20,311 nt of DNA from Larix sibirica (taxonomy: Eukaryota; Streptophyta; Pinopsida; Pinales; Pinaceae), in assembly GCA_004151065.3 (NCBI GenBank), contig NWUY0300010291.1, positions 25,226 to 45,536 on the forward strand, written 5' to 3'. Below the pieces are notes generated by a model, which saw only the letters and a list, made by a program, of their open reading frames with translations, was not told the origin of the DNA and did no database searches. A program made the translations under genes and the position numbers. Shown in pieces: positions 10,352 through 19,556 of this stretch (positions are counted from its first letter, which is position 1; every line of letters starts with the position of its first letter).

Positions 10352-10352
10352 N
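10352..10352. other. Single ambiguous base (N) at the repeat junction
   Basis: This is the only N in the window. It lies exactly where LINE ORF2 sequence (matching up to 17446) switches back to flank sequence (matching from 3258). The base at this position is G in the LINE source (17447) and T in the flank source (3257). The next three bases, aag, are shared by both. An N at the breakpoint suggests a contig join or an unresolved overlap. Confidence 0.95.
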
Positions 10353-10855
10353 AAGTTACACAATAAATCCTTAAATAATAGGATATTCGTCTCCAATTAC
10401 CACTAGACATTCATATAATCGTTTTGTGTGTTCCTCAACAATGGCTACATTACTTTTATATATACATATTCACTCATTGCACATGACACCCCTTCATTAG
10501 GCCGACCCTATTACATATATATTTAGCCCCATTTATGCCCCGCTTGGAGTCATATTATATTCATTTAAACTCATATAGCCTCCCCTTGGGTCATATCGGT
10601 AAGCTATTATTATGTGGTTTTTGGACCGTCCAAGGGCCTTCTCAAGAAGGGAGGAAGGCGGTGGTAAGAAGAGTTTAAAAGGAGATTTGGGGGGAAGATG
10701 CAAGCGTTGGTTGTTGACACTTGGAAGGGAAGGATTTTATGAGAAAAAAAATATGTGAGCACTAGAAACTATGTCCTAGAGGTTGTTAGTGATTGTCTGT
10801 CGTTCTTGTTGTAGTTACAGGTCCGAAGAGCTAGGAAACCCCATAGGTTTTGTAG

Positions 10856-10878
10856 AACTAGTAGCTTGGCTACTAGTT
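10856..10878. repeat. Perfect 10-bp hairpin (copy 2)
   Basis: This is an exact duplicate of the hairpin at 3761-3783, with arms aactagtagc / gctactagtt and loop ttg. Confidence 0.7.
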
Positions 10879-11475
10879 GGATAGGATAATTAATCCTAGT
10901 TTGGGTAACACTACCTTTCTAGACTAGACTGGACTAAGGACTTGATCTATAGGATTGCTAATTGAAATAGTTACTAAAGGTAATATGTTGTTATACCTCT
11001 TAAAATTGCATTTAAGAGATGTGATGTTATGCTGTGAAATTTAGAAAGTTAGTAGGAACTGTTGTAAAAAATATATCTAGTATGTTAAATTGGAAAATCA
11101 TACATGAGAATTTTTATATGTAAAAATGTATATTGAGTATATATGTTAATAAAATATTATTAGTGTTATTAGTGTTAGATTCTAACACCAATCACTAGGA
11201 TGGGTGATACAATTACCTCGTTTGTAGTAGGGCTATTATAGCTTGAAACGTACTGCTAATGATCCTTTCTATAAAAATCCAGCGAGCATTGTCTCATGTG
11301 CGAGTCAAATGGATTTAATGCATTGCGTAGAATTTGTAAAAAAATGAAAAATAGGAAAATTATTGACAAGTTTCCAATTTTAATCCAAAACAATTTTAAA
11401 TAAGTACATAAGAAACAATTTACCTAGTGTCTTATCGACTCACAAGGCATGGTTGCCACGTGCAGAAGAAATGAT

Positions 11476-11504
11476 TTTTCCAATTATTTTGCATAATTGG
11501 AAAA
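11476..11504. repeat. Perfect 12-bp hairpin (copy 2)
   Basis: This is an exact duplicate of the hairpin at 4381-4409, with arms ttttccaattat / ataattggaaaa and loop tttgc. Confidence 0.75.
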
Positions 11505-12333
11505 CATATCCAATCAATAGGTGAATGAAAGTGTGGGGAGTGTGACATCTAAGCAACATTGAATATGGTATGGTTGTACAGTAATATCTCGCACCATTGT
11601 TGTCTCTTCTCATAAAAATGAAATTACATGGTGGTTTTTTTTGTTTCTTTTACCCTACTGTGGTGCGCTTTACAGTATGTCGCATTCATGCCCATTATTC
11701 CCTTAAGCATGCCACTGATTGGTGCATTGCAGAATTCAAGCAGTGTACAATTAATTAAAAATTAAAATGTACCAATGCATTTTGTAAATGTTACTACACT
11801 AGGAAGTTTGTGGAGATTTTAAAAAATACCAAATTGTAATTTTATTCCATCTGCAAACATCTCATTGTTGAAAATATTTTAATATGCACAGATACGTTTA
11901 GTTATTTAACATGCACCGCTCAAGCTTTAAATATTATTAAAAGTAAAATACTTATTGTATTAACTATTTTATCCTGCCTCGTTGCTCTATTTATTATGGA
12001 GCATCAGTGTTCTATTTTTGTAGTATCACATCGTTGTGTTTCCATGTATCCAATGCACCATTTATATATGTATATACTTTTACAATAAAAATGTGTCATT
12101 ATACATAGCAGTTGACAAGACTCGATGCATTTCACTGTGGTATTGACCTGTGTGTTCGTCATATTAAACGCACTAGGAAAATCAAACATTAAAATAAAAC
12201 AAAATAAGTCATTTTTTCATTCAATATTGAGATAATTTGTCTTCAACGTGTGATAACTTAAGATGCGCCAGTGCATATTATAAGGGGGTACACATGTGCA
12301 TTATTTACCATTCAAACACACCATGCATAAAAC

Positions 12334-12342
12334 CTTAGCTAA
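12334..12342. repeat. Candidate left target-site duplication of the LINE
   Basis: The sequence cttagctaa lies just before the LINE leader and agrees at 8 of 9 bases with cttagttaa, which begins directly after the poly(A) tail (19447-19455). LINE insertion normally duplicates a short target, and an old element would show mismatches. The match is short and AT-rich, so chance is possible. Confidence 0.35.
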
Positions 12343-12476
12343 TTTTTTTTGTGTCTAAATGTCATAGTAATATCCTTTTCATTGGACGGATGCGGCGCTG
12401 CTAGGGTTCTGCGACGATTAGGGTTGGCCGCGGCAGCTGCTCTCGGCTACAGGGCCTTCGGCTCCCCCTATGTAGT
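12343..12476 (+). promoter_or_regulatory. LINE 5' UTR / internal promoter region (copy 2)
   Basis: This duplicates 5248-5381. The GC-rich leader begins near 12385 and has telo-box motifs tagggtt at 12402-12408 and 12419-12425. The internal promoter role is inferred from LINE biology. Confidence 0.5.
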
Positions 12477-13933
12477 ATGGATCCGCCCCCGGATATGGAT
12501 CCGGAGGAACGTCGACGCCTCTTGGACCTAGCCTTTTGAGCCCTCGTGTCCTCTATGCCTTCCTCTTCATATGTTCTGGATTCAGAAGATGGTTTTGTCA
12601 AACAAGTTGAAGCCCCTCGTATTCAGATCATGTCAGCCGCTTCAAGACTGAAATCCCTCGCTTTGAGTGAGAGAGGTCTGATAGGGCAATTCACTGGGAT
12701 TTGGCCCTCATCAAAATCTATGGATTCTTGGATCAACAAAAACTGGATGCCGCTGATATCGGGAGGTCTTCAGCACTGCTTCTGTGGTAAGGGTTTTTTA
12801 CCTTCCTGTTCGAACTAAAAGAAGATAGAGATCTCATTTTTAGGAGTGGCCCTTACTTCATGGGTCCTCGAGGGATGTATTTAAATCGTTGGAGTCTAAT
12901 CTTCGATCCCGAAAAGGATGTACCCTCTACAGTTCTGGTTTGGGTCTATCTCCCACACCTTCCGTTGCACTATTGGAATGATGAAACCCTTTAGGCGATT
13001 GGTAACTCTCTGGGAAAATACATTGATAAAGCGGAACCAAAGGGGCCTTTGTTCTCTTGTGCCAGGATATGTGTGGAAGTAGATATGGAAAAAGGTCTAC
13101 CAGAAAACATGAGTCTATGTATGGATGGATGGGAACATATGCAAAATTTTGACTACGAACAACTTCCCTTCAAGTGAAAAAAATTCCATGAGTACGGGCA
13201 TTTTGTCAAAAACTGCCCAAAACTAGCCCATGAAAACCAAGGAAATCCTCAAGATGAAGGTTGGAAACAGGTCAAAAAGGGAAGAAAAATGCCCCCTCAA
13301 GGTCCGGTAGCTAATGGGTCACAAGGAGGAAAAAACAAGGATCCTTTGAAAGAAGGCAAGGAAGCCTCCACCAGTAATCATTTCCAGGCCCTGAATGTGG
13401 AAGAAGGGGAAATCCCCTCAATTGAAAACCTCGTGAATGAATAAAACCAAGAGGGCTCTGCGATGGCAAGTATTCCTATCGCCTCTCCTAGAGAAGAAAA
13501 GCGTGATCATGTCTTAGAAGACTCCCTAAGTCCAGGTGGTTCATGGGAAGATATGGTCAAGCACGCTAAAGTGGCCCCTCATAGTTTCACTCTTTAGCGC
13601 TACTCCTCCCAATCCTTCGATCTCCTCGACGTTGGTCCGGCCCCGATTACTAGAGGCAGGAAATCTCAAAGGTTCCACAGGGAGTAGGAAGCGGAAAGAG
13701 AACTAGATCTTGGAAGGCAAAAGAGCATCGAAGAAACTAATCTCTGTAAAATACCAAAAATCCAATAGGAGCAAGAGTGGAAGGTAGATCCCAAGCAGGA
13801 TCACAATCGCTTAAGAAATAATGAAGGCCAACTCTTGGAATTGCAAGGGTCTAGGTGGGCAGACCAAATTGGAGGCTCTAAAAGACTTCATCAAATCAGA
13901 AAGACCAGATATCCTGTTAATCCAAGAGACTAA
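12477..13933 (+). pseudogene. LINE ORF1 pseudogene (DUF4283-like, CCHC knuckle), copy 2
   Basis: This has the same start, domains and lesions as the copy 1 ORF1. Stops lie at 12537, 12992, 13175, 13442, 13595, 13685 and 13766, with a frameshift near 12795. The difference is in the zinc knuckle: codon 13199-13201 is CAT (His), which is what the CCHC consensus expects, where copy 1 has GAT (Asp). The first two Cys positions are a stop and a Phe, as in copy 1, so the knuckle is still unable to bind zinc normally. The basic and charged C-terminal tail is typical of plant LINE ORF1. The frame overlaps the first 113 bases of ORF2 in a different register before closing at 13931-13933. Confidence 0.85.
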
Positions 13934-14735
13934 ACTGACAGACGTGGAGGTATTGGAACTCTCACGTTTGTTCTGGAAGAATTGCCATGGAAAATCTGTA
14001 AGCTCCAGAGGGCTTCTGGAGGAATCACTTCATTTTTTCTCTCACAATTTCACTTTAATCTCGGTCAAATAAATCCCTCACTGGCTACTGACATAATTGC
14101 AGGGGAAGGATGATCCTGATCCCCTCTACATCTGCAACATATATGGACCAACCCACTACAGGGATAAGCAATCCTTCTGGAACGACCTCTCCTCTCTTAA
14201 GGAAGAGTTGCAAGGTAAAGATATTATACTCGCCGATGACTTCAACACAACTACATCACAGAAGGAGAAGAGGGGTGGTTCTAAGGTCAAGGATCCTTTC
14301 ACTGAGATGATGGAATACTTAATGTCTGATCTGGATTTACTGGACCCACCGCTAAAAACTAGAAACTTCACTTGGAGCAACAGAAGATTGGGCGCTAGTT
14401 ACATAGCAGCATGTCTTGACAGATTTCTAGTCAGTTCCTCCTTTCTTCAAAAATACCTTCTCCCTGCTTCCTTTACTTTTCCATCAGCCACCTCTGACCA
14501 CAAACCCATTTCTCTGACCCTGACGGCCCCTGCCAACCTTGGACCCATTCCTTTTCGCTTTAACTCCATTTGGCTTCAGGATGCCAAAGTCATGGACATT
14601 ATTCAAAACGCTTGGAATTTTCATTGCTACGGCTCTCCAAGTTATATATGGGAATCAAAGCTCAGGATGGTTAGATACGCCCTAAAGAGTTGGGAAAAAG
14701 TAACTTTCAGGAACCCAAGCTCTCAAAAAATCTAG
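13821..14735 (+). other. Endonuclease (APE-like) domain of ORF2, copy 2
   Basis: This domain nicks target DNA to prime reverse transcription. The motifs seen are SWNC near the start, QETK (Glu codon 13926-13928), NIYGPT, DDFN at 14235-14246 (family GDFN, with Gly changed to Asp), TWSN, LDRFL and SDH at 14493-14501. The putative catalytic Glu, Asp, Asn and His positions are kept. Two in-frame stops (14070, 14094) and a terminal one (14733) interrupt it. The residue before DPF near 14289 is Lys here and Arg in copy 1. Confidence 0.85.
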
Positions 14736-15188
14736 TTCCAGAAGGACCTTGATTCTCTCCACTCCAACATGGATAAGGAAGAGATCACCAATTCGATCCT
14801 GTCTCAAGAAAGGGATTTGAATACGAAAATTCTTGTCGCCGCCAGACATGAAGAAGAAATTTGGAGGCAAAAATCCAGGCAACTGTGGCTCAAAAGCGGG
14901 GATAGCAACACAGATTACTTTCATAAGAAAACCAAGGTTAGGCTCAGCTTCAACACTATTAAAAATCTAAAAGACTGAAGTGGAAGGACGATCACGAGGA
15001 AAGATGATATCAAAAACCATGTCTTCCAGCATTTTAAAGATCTTTATACGAACTCGGAAGAGACCGATCCCATAGCACAAGCTAAACTTCTCGCCGAAAT
15101 CCCCACAATCATCTTTGATCATGAAAACAGAGATCTGTCTGAGCCAATTCTGGAGTTTGAAATAAAGGATGATGCCTGGGCCTTACAA

Positions 15189-16092
15189 TCCGACAAGGCT
15201 CCCGGACCTGACGGGTTCACTATCAACTTTTACAAAGCTGCTTGGGACATCATTAAAGAGGACTTAAAAAGGATGCTAAACTGGACCAGAAAGAAAGATA
15301 AGATTGTCGGCACAACCAATTCCTCTTTTCTCGCCCTGATCCCAAAATAAAGAAGGCCACAATCGATCGACGGGTTCCGACCAATCTCTCTTTGGAACAC
15401 CTCTTACAAAATTATCTCAAAAATTCTAGCCACTCGATTGAAGAAAATTATGGATTCCCTAATCTCGGACTCCCAAGGAGGTTTCATCGTTGGGTGCCAA
15501 ATTCTACACAACATAATCATCGTCCAAGAAGCCATTCACTCTAGCATGGATAGAAAACAACAATGTATGGCTATTAAGCTAGACATGGCCAAAGCTTTTG
15601 ATAGAGTTAACCATTTTTTTCTTTTCGAAATTATGCATAAATTTGGCTTCTCAACTAGACTTGTAAGATGGATCAAAGCTTGTATTGGTCGCCCCTGGAT
15701 TGCACCACTTGTGAATGGCAGACCCATGGACTTCTTTCAAGTCACCAGGGGACTTCTCCATGGTTGTCCTTTGTCACCTTTCCTTTATCTTTTGGTAGCG
15801 GAGTCTATGATTAGGAAGCTTCATTCATTACAAAGTGCAGGTGAGTTAAAAGGTATCAAAATTGCTAGAGGTGTTAAGGCGGTCAACCACGCACAATTCG
15901 CAAATGACACTATCTTCTTGGGTGGTTCCTCCTCGGTCATCGCTGAAAGATTCAAAGGGGTTTTATCCACTTTTCTATTGGCCTCTGATGGTAAGGTGAA
16001 CTCTACTAAATCTAAAGTGTATGGTTGGAACTGCCCATCTAGGACTATGGCAAGAATCACCAGGATCCTAGGTTTCGAAGGAAAGATTCTCT
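15189..16092 (+). other. Reverse transcriptase core of ORF2, copy 2
   Basis: This polymerase domain copies element RNA at the nicked target. It shows SDKAPGPDGF (15189-15218), FRPISLWN, SQGGFI, motif A LDMAKAFD with catalytic Asp 15582-15584, and motif B RGLLHGCPLSPF (15747-15782; families usually have RGLRQGCPLSP). In motif C, QFANDT, codon 15903-15905 is AAT (Asn) where FADD has Asp. Stops lie at 15348 and 16092. The motif C change alone should abolish polymerisation. Confidence 0.88.
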
Positions 16093-17122
16093 AGACTTCT
16101 TTCAACTACCTGGGGACTCCCATTCTCAAAGGAAAAAAAAAGGACATCGGATTGGAAACGGTTGATTGATAAGATCAAGACCAAAATCAACTCCTGGGGA
16201 GAAAGATGGCTAAATCCTGCTGGAAAACTGGTTCTCATTAACGCAGTTCTATTGGCTTACCCAATCTACGCTTGTTCGATCTCTTTAACCCCCAAAAAAA
16301 TCATTCAATATATCACCAAAGAGTTAAGGAAATTCCTGTGGAAGGGTGGCAAATCCACCAATACCAAAAAAATTCATCCGGTTAATTGGGATATTATTTG
16401 TAGTCCAAAGGATTGTGGCGGTGTAGGCTTAAGAGACCCAACTTACATGAACCTTGCTCTGGGAGCAAAAATCCTCTGGAGATTAGTCACGGGTGGTAAA
16501 TATTCGTGGAAGGAGATTCTACACCGAAAATATCTGAAAGGCACAAGAAATAGATGGCTGAAGACATCGACTTAAGTCAAAGTGGCTCACCAATCTGGGA
16601 CTTATGCAAAAAAGTTGTTTTCCTTTTTCATGACAGCCTTGATTGGATTCCTGGGAGTGGGAGGAGGATTCGAATATGGAATGACAATCGCAGACCCTCC
16701 TCTCCCTCAAATTTTATTCCGGCTTTCTCTAACCTTAAACTTTGGATTGACCATCCCAACATATTCTCTCTTTATGACTTATCCACCTGGGCTCCCAATG
16801 GAAGATGGGTTGGCTGGAAGGACTTAGAGACCCCGATACATCTACAGTCAAATTTCGATATGCTTCTATACACACTTCAAGGTTCGGCTCCGGTGCACAA
16901 TCATCTTAAGGACAGAAGAGGATGGGGACACGCAAGCTCCTACTCAATTAAAGAAGGATATCATACCCCTTATAATCTAAAAAATAATAGCATTAAAGAC
17001 AAAAAGTGGAAAAAATTCTGGTGTAAGGATGGTCTGCTGAAAATCAACTCCTTCTTCTGGGTTCTATCCCATCGCAAAACCCTTACAGCTTAAAATCTGA
17101 GAAAGAGAGGTTTGAGGGTCCT

Positions 17123-18057
17123 TTGCGCTACACTCTTTGCAAAGAATCGAAAGAAACTCTTGAGCGTGTCTTTTTGAATTGTAAATTCACTCAAGAGGTC
17201 TGGTCCCTCGCCACCCACAGTTTACTCTTTCAGCAGACATTGCCTACCTCCTGGAACGATCTTTTCAGAAATTGGAAATACTATTATGATGGATCCCTCT
17301 CAAAAAATCCTGATTTCGCCAGAGCTTGGGAAGCTCTTCCGAAATACGTGTGTTGGAAAATTTGGATAGCAAGGAATAATGAAATCTTTGAAGGAAAATC
17401 TACTGCCCCGATCAAGGTGCTCTCTTCAGCTAAAGGCCTTTGGGTGGAAGCTCTCCTCACTAGAGGAATGCATAAACTCAACAAAGAACCCTTCACGGTG
17501 GAGGAACGAGCTTGGGTCTCTAATTTTTTGACTCCATCCCCCTCCTTCTCCATCCTTAAACATTTTAAAAAATCCAACTCTCTGAAGTTGCAGATAAGAA
17601 TGATCCCCCCTGAATTTCAAGTATGGAGAAAGGATATTGGTTACAGCACTCTTTTTTATGACAGAGCCTCTAAAGGAAACCCTGGGTTGGCAGGTGCGGG
17701 AGGAGTCATTTTTTATTCCAAGGGGAACAAGCAGATTGATTATGCCTAGGGGATCGGCAAAAAAACTAATAAGGGAGCTGAATGGTTGGCCTTAATTAAA
17801 GATCTTGAATTAGCCAGAATCATTGGAATCAATGAGCTAGTGGTCTTTGGTGACTCCCTTCTGGTCACTAGAGAATCCAGAAAGCTCTTGAAAAAATGGA
17901 AGAGCCCATCCAACAAAACACATTATCTTCTAAATTTCATAGTAAAACAATTCCATGCTATAGACTCCAACATGTGTTACGCACCCTTAATCATAAAGCT
18001 GACAAATTGGCCAATGACGGAGCAAATCTTAACTATGGCATTTTGAAGTGTGACTGA
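17123..18057 (+). other. zf-RVT end and RNase H domain of ORF2, copy 2
   Basis: The region opens with the zf-RVT knuckle, in which the first Cys is Tyr (17129-17131) and the His is Arg (17165-17167). RNase H follows, which removes template RNA. Its four acidic positions can be seen: Asp 17660-17662 (FYDRASKGNPG), Glu 17780-17782 (AEWLALIK), Asp 17852-17854 (FGDSLLV) and Asp 18001-18003 (ADKLAND). The last lies in another frame after a one-base change near 17955-17975. A stop at 17747 interrupts the domain. In copy 1 the LINE ends before RNase H. Confidence 0.85.
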
Positions 18058-18064
18058 AATTTCT

Positions 18065-19060
18065 ATGATAAAGTTTGGATCCCCTAAAGCTCAGTTTCTG
18101 AGGGTTCTTTCAACCGGGTATATGAAAAATTGGAGCATCAAAAGATTTGGCTGTATTTCAAATTTGAACATTTCCTTGGGACGAGTTCTCACCAACCTTG
18201 CACAGACCTCATTTAATGTCTTAGGTTTTGAAGATGGGTCAGGACAGTTGTCTAGCACACACTCAGTTCAGGCAGTGGACAGGACATGTATAATAGCGTG
18301 TGGGAGACGAGAAAGAGTCTGTGGTTTCCCTGTTATTCACATCAAGACGGAGCTGTTGAGAATCATCCTCTGTGAAATGGGGGATATTAGCTTTCTTGGC
18401 TCTCCTGTGGCACGTGGTTCATCCTCTCCTTTGCCCCATTGTTTAAGATGTAGAAAGACAATCAGGAAGCATGAAGACCTCATGCATCATGACCTCAGGA
18501 AAGCTTTCGCGCTTCAGGAAGAAAGCCAGGTAAACGACTCCCCACTAACCCCTTCTGGTCAGGTCTCATGTAATCTGGATTTTCTAGGCATAAAAGGGAA
18601 ATGGTATCCCTCCTCGGCTCAGAAAGAGCGCATTTCCCCTGGTTCTCCTATGGGCATGGACAAAGCCCTCACCCCAAAGGATGGGTCAAAAATCCTAAAA
18701 GAAATTCAGGAGCAGTTAATAATGTTGCATTATGAAAATTCGGAAACGAAAAAGGCCCTCTCCAATCTATATACCCTTGTTCAAATCACGCTCTCTGAGC
18801 TTCGACATTGCAGCAGCCAAGGTCAGGATAGGACTCTCAACCTAGGTGAGAAAGCGGACTTCATCTCTTCCCTCAACATCGATTCCAGCTTTGGAAATGT
18901 TACCAGTGGGATAAAATCTGTTGAACAAAAAGTCGACCTCTTGAGGGATGACATCGGGCATTTCTTCACAGGTTGGAAAGCTGGAGGTGGCGCGGTGGCC
19001 TCGGAGGAGCCTATGATTCACAACCTCCCAAGGCACCCGGAGGTCCAATATCATACTTAA
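18065..19060 (+). CDS. Uninterrupted 331-codon open frame (ORF3-like) in the LINE 3' region
   Basis: I do not recognise this protein. It starts at the first ATG (18065); the frame itself is open from 18047. It ends at TAA 19058-19060, eight bases after the RNase H stop at its start and before the 3' UTR at its end. No stop interrupts it, whereas ORF1 and ORF2 average about one lesion per 250 bases. What can be seen is a Cys/His cluster C-x2-C-x6-H-x4-H-H at residues 126-142 and a Ser/Pro-rich middle (about 155-200). Residues 206-247 form a charged, probably coiled-coil segment (KILKEIQEQL...), and a second heptad-like stretch lies near 285-302. I see no signal peptide or membrane segment. It could be a lineage-specific ORF3, a captured host fragment, a former C-terminal extension of ORF2 (it shares the frame of the preceding RNase H part), or a chance survivor. 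Expression is not shown. Confidence 0.45.
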   Translation: MIKFGSPKAQFLRVLSTGYMKNWSIKRFGCISNLNISLGRVLTNLAQTSFNVLGFEDGSGQLSSTHSVQAVDRTCIIACGRRERVCGFPVIHIKTELLRIILCEMGDISFLGSPVARGSSSPLPHCLRCRKTIRKHEDLMHHDLRKAFALQEESQVNDSPLTPSGQVSCNLDFLGIKGKWYPSSAQKERISPGSPMGMDKALTPKDGSKILKEIQEQLIMLHYENSETKKALSNLYTLVQITLSELRHCSSQGQDRTLNLGEKADFISSLNIDSSFGNVTSGIKSVEQKVDLLRDDIGHFFTGWKAGGGAVASEEPMIHNLPRHPEVQYHT

Positions 19061-19428
19061 TTTCATTTCTCCTTCATTTTTTTGGTGTCTGTTGCGCTTC
19101 TAATTATGGACGTCCTCGGACAGGGTTTCTTCTTCTTGTTTAAGCGTTTCTCTCTACATTTTAGCAACACATATTTGTAAATTTTTCATCAGAAGTTCTA
19201 TCTTCCTATCTATGTATTGTATCTGTCGTTTTTTGCTGGGACAGTTTGTTTGTTTTTATAGTTTCTATAGTCTGCACAATTTAGGGATGCTTCATGGTTA
19301 TAACAGAAAATATAAGGATGAATCTGGAGTCAAGGACCCAGCCCCATTTTGGAAGCAATCCTTCTTCCTCTTTTTGTAAACTCTAGTTTTTTTTATAATA
19401 GAAATCTCATTATCTGTTTCTGTAAATT
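19061..19428 (+). other. LINE 3' UTR
   Basis: This non-coding, T-rich sequence lies between the ORF3-like frame and the poly(A) tail. The final part (tttttgtaaactctag, a T8 run, ataatagaaatctc) resembles the ends of plant L1-type elements. An AATAAA-like sequence, degenerate as ataataga, lies near 19396. LINE reverse transcriptase normally recognises the 3' end of its own RNA, so this is the likely recognition region by inference. Confidence 0.6.
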
Positions 19429-19446
19429 AAAAAAAAAAAAAAAAAA
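19429..19446 (+). repeat. Poly(A) tail of the LINE (18 A)
   Basis: An uninterrupted run of 18 A residues terminates the element on the + strand. It confirms the orientation, and it marks the end of a retrotransposed transcript. Confidence 0.9.
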
Positions 19447-19455
19447 CTTAGTTAA
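19447..19455. repeat. Candidate right target-site duplication of the LINE
   Basis: The sequence cttagttaa directly follows the poly(A) run and agrees at 8 of 9 bases with cttagctaa at 12334-12342 (and 5239-5247). The pairing is tentative because it is short and AT-rich. Confidence 0.35.
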
Positions 19456-19556
19456 AACCTCTTGTCGCTTACCTCCGCTATAAACAACCAAAGGAAACAT
19501 TTTTTGGAGAGGTTCTGCAAAAACCTCCACTATAAGGTGTTTTTCTTGTAATCAAG

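Larger units (their letters stand above)
10353..12342. other. AT-rich left flank of the LINE (copy 2), no gene recognised
   Basis: Base-by-base reading of most of this stretch found it identical to 3258-5247, including hairpins at 10856-10878 and 11476-11504. It holds no coding sequence or known transposon family that I can see. The candidate target-site sequence cttagctaa lies at 12334-12342. Confidence 0.6.
10353..17446. repeat. 7.1-kb direct repeat, copy 2
   Basis: This is the second copy of 3258-10351, in direct orientation with the same length and the two substitutions noted there (C13199 and A14290). The LINE continues without interruption past the right end of this copy, so copy 2 is the one in a coherent context. 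The left end of copy 2 starts abruptly at the N and lacks the sequence that precedes copy 1. Confidence 0.95.
13821..18057 (+). pseudogene. LINE ORF2 pseudogene (EN-RT-zf-RVT-RNase H), copy 2
   Basis: This is the complete domain set of a plant LINE ORF2, decayed. The reading begins at the ATG at 13821 (SWNCKG). It runs through endonuclease, RT, thumb, zf-RVT and an RNase H domain and closes at TGA 18055-18057 after ADKLANDGANL. The canonical size would be about 1,400 residues, which agrees with the 4.2-kb span. In-frame stops lie at 14070, 14094, 14733, 14976, 15348, 16092, 17091 and 17747. Frame changes lie near 14010/14033 (compensating), 16133-16141 (poly-A run), 16545-16585, 17098-17122 and 17955-17975. 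Catalytic changes include Asn for the first Asp of FADD, and Tyr for Cys plus Arg for His in the zf-RVT knuckle. No product could be active. Confidence 0.9.
12343..19446 (+). mobile_element. L1-type LINE, copy 2, full-length but decayed
   Basis: The element spans about 7.1 kb. In order it holds a GC-rich leader, a broken ORF1, a broken ORF2 (endonuclease, RT, zf-RVT, RNase H), an additional 331-codon open frame, a 3' UTR and an 18-base poly(A) tail. This is the anatomy of plant L1-clade elements with an RNase H domain, apart from the extra frame. The right boundary is set by the poly(A) run. The left boundary is inferred from the leader and the candidate target-site repeat and is uncertain by about 50 bases. 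Stops, frameshifts and lost catalytic residues make it non-autonomous and probably old. Confidence 0.85.

Noticed and set aside
17284-17620. 97- and 64-codon open frames on the - strand
   Set aside because: They are antisense to the zf-RVT/RNase H linker of ORF2, which explains the + strand coding pattern.
5248-19446. Two independent LINE insertions side by side
   Set aside because: About 2 kb of non-LINE flank is duplicated with each copy, and both copies share all lesions. One insertion was duplicated or assembled twice.
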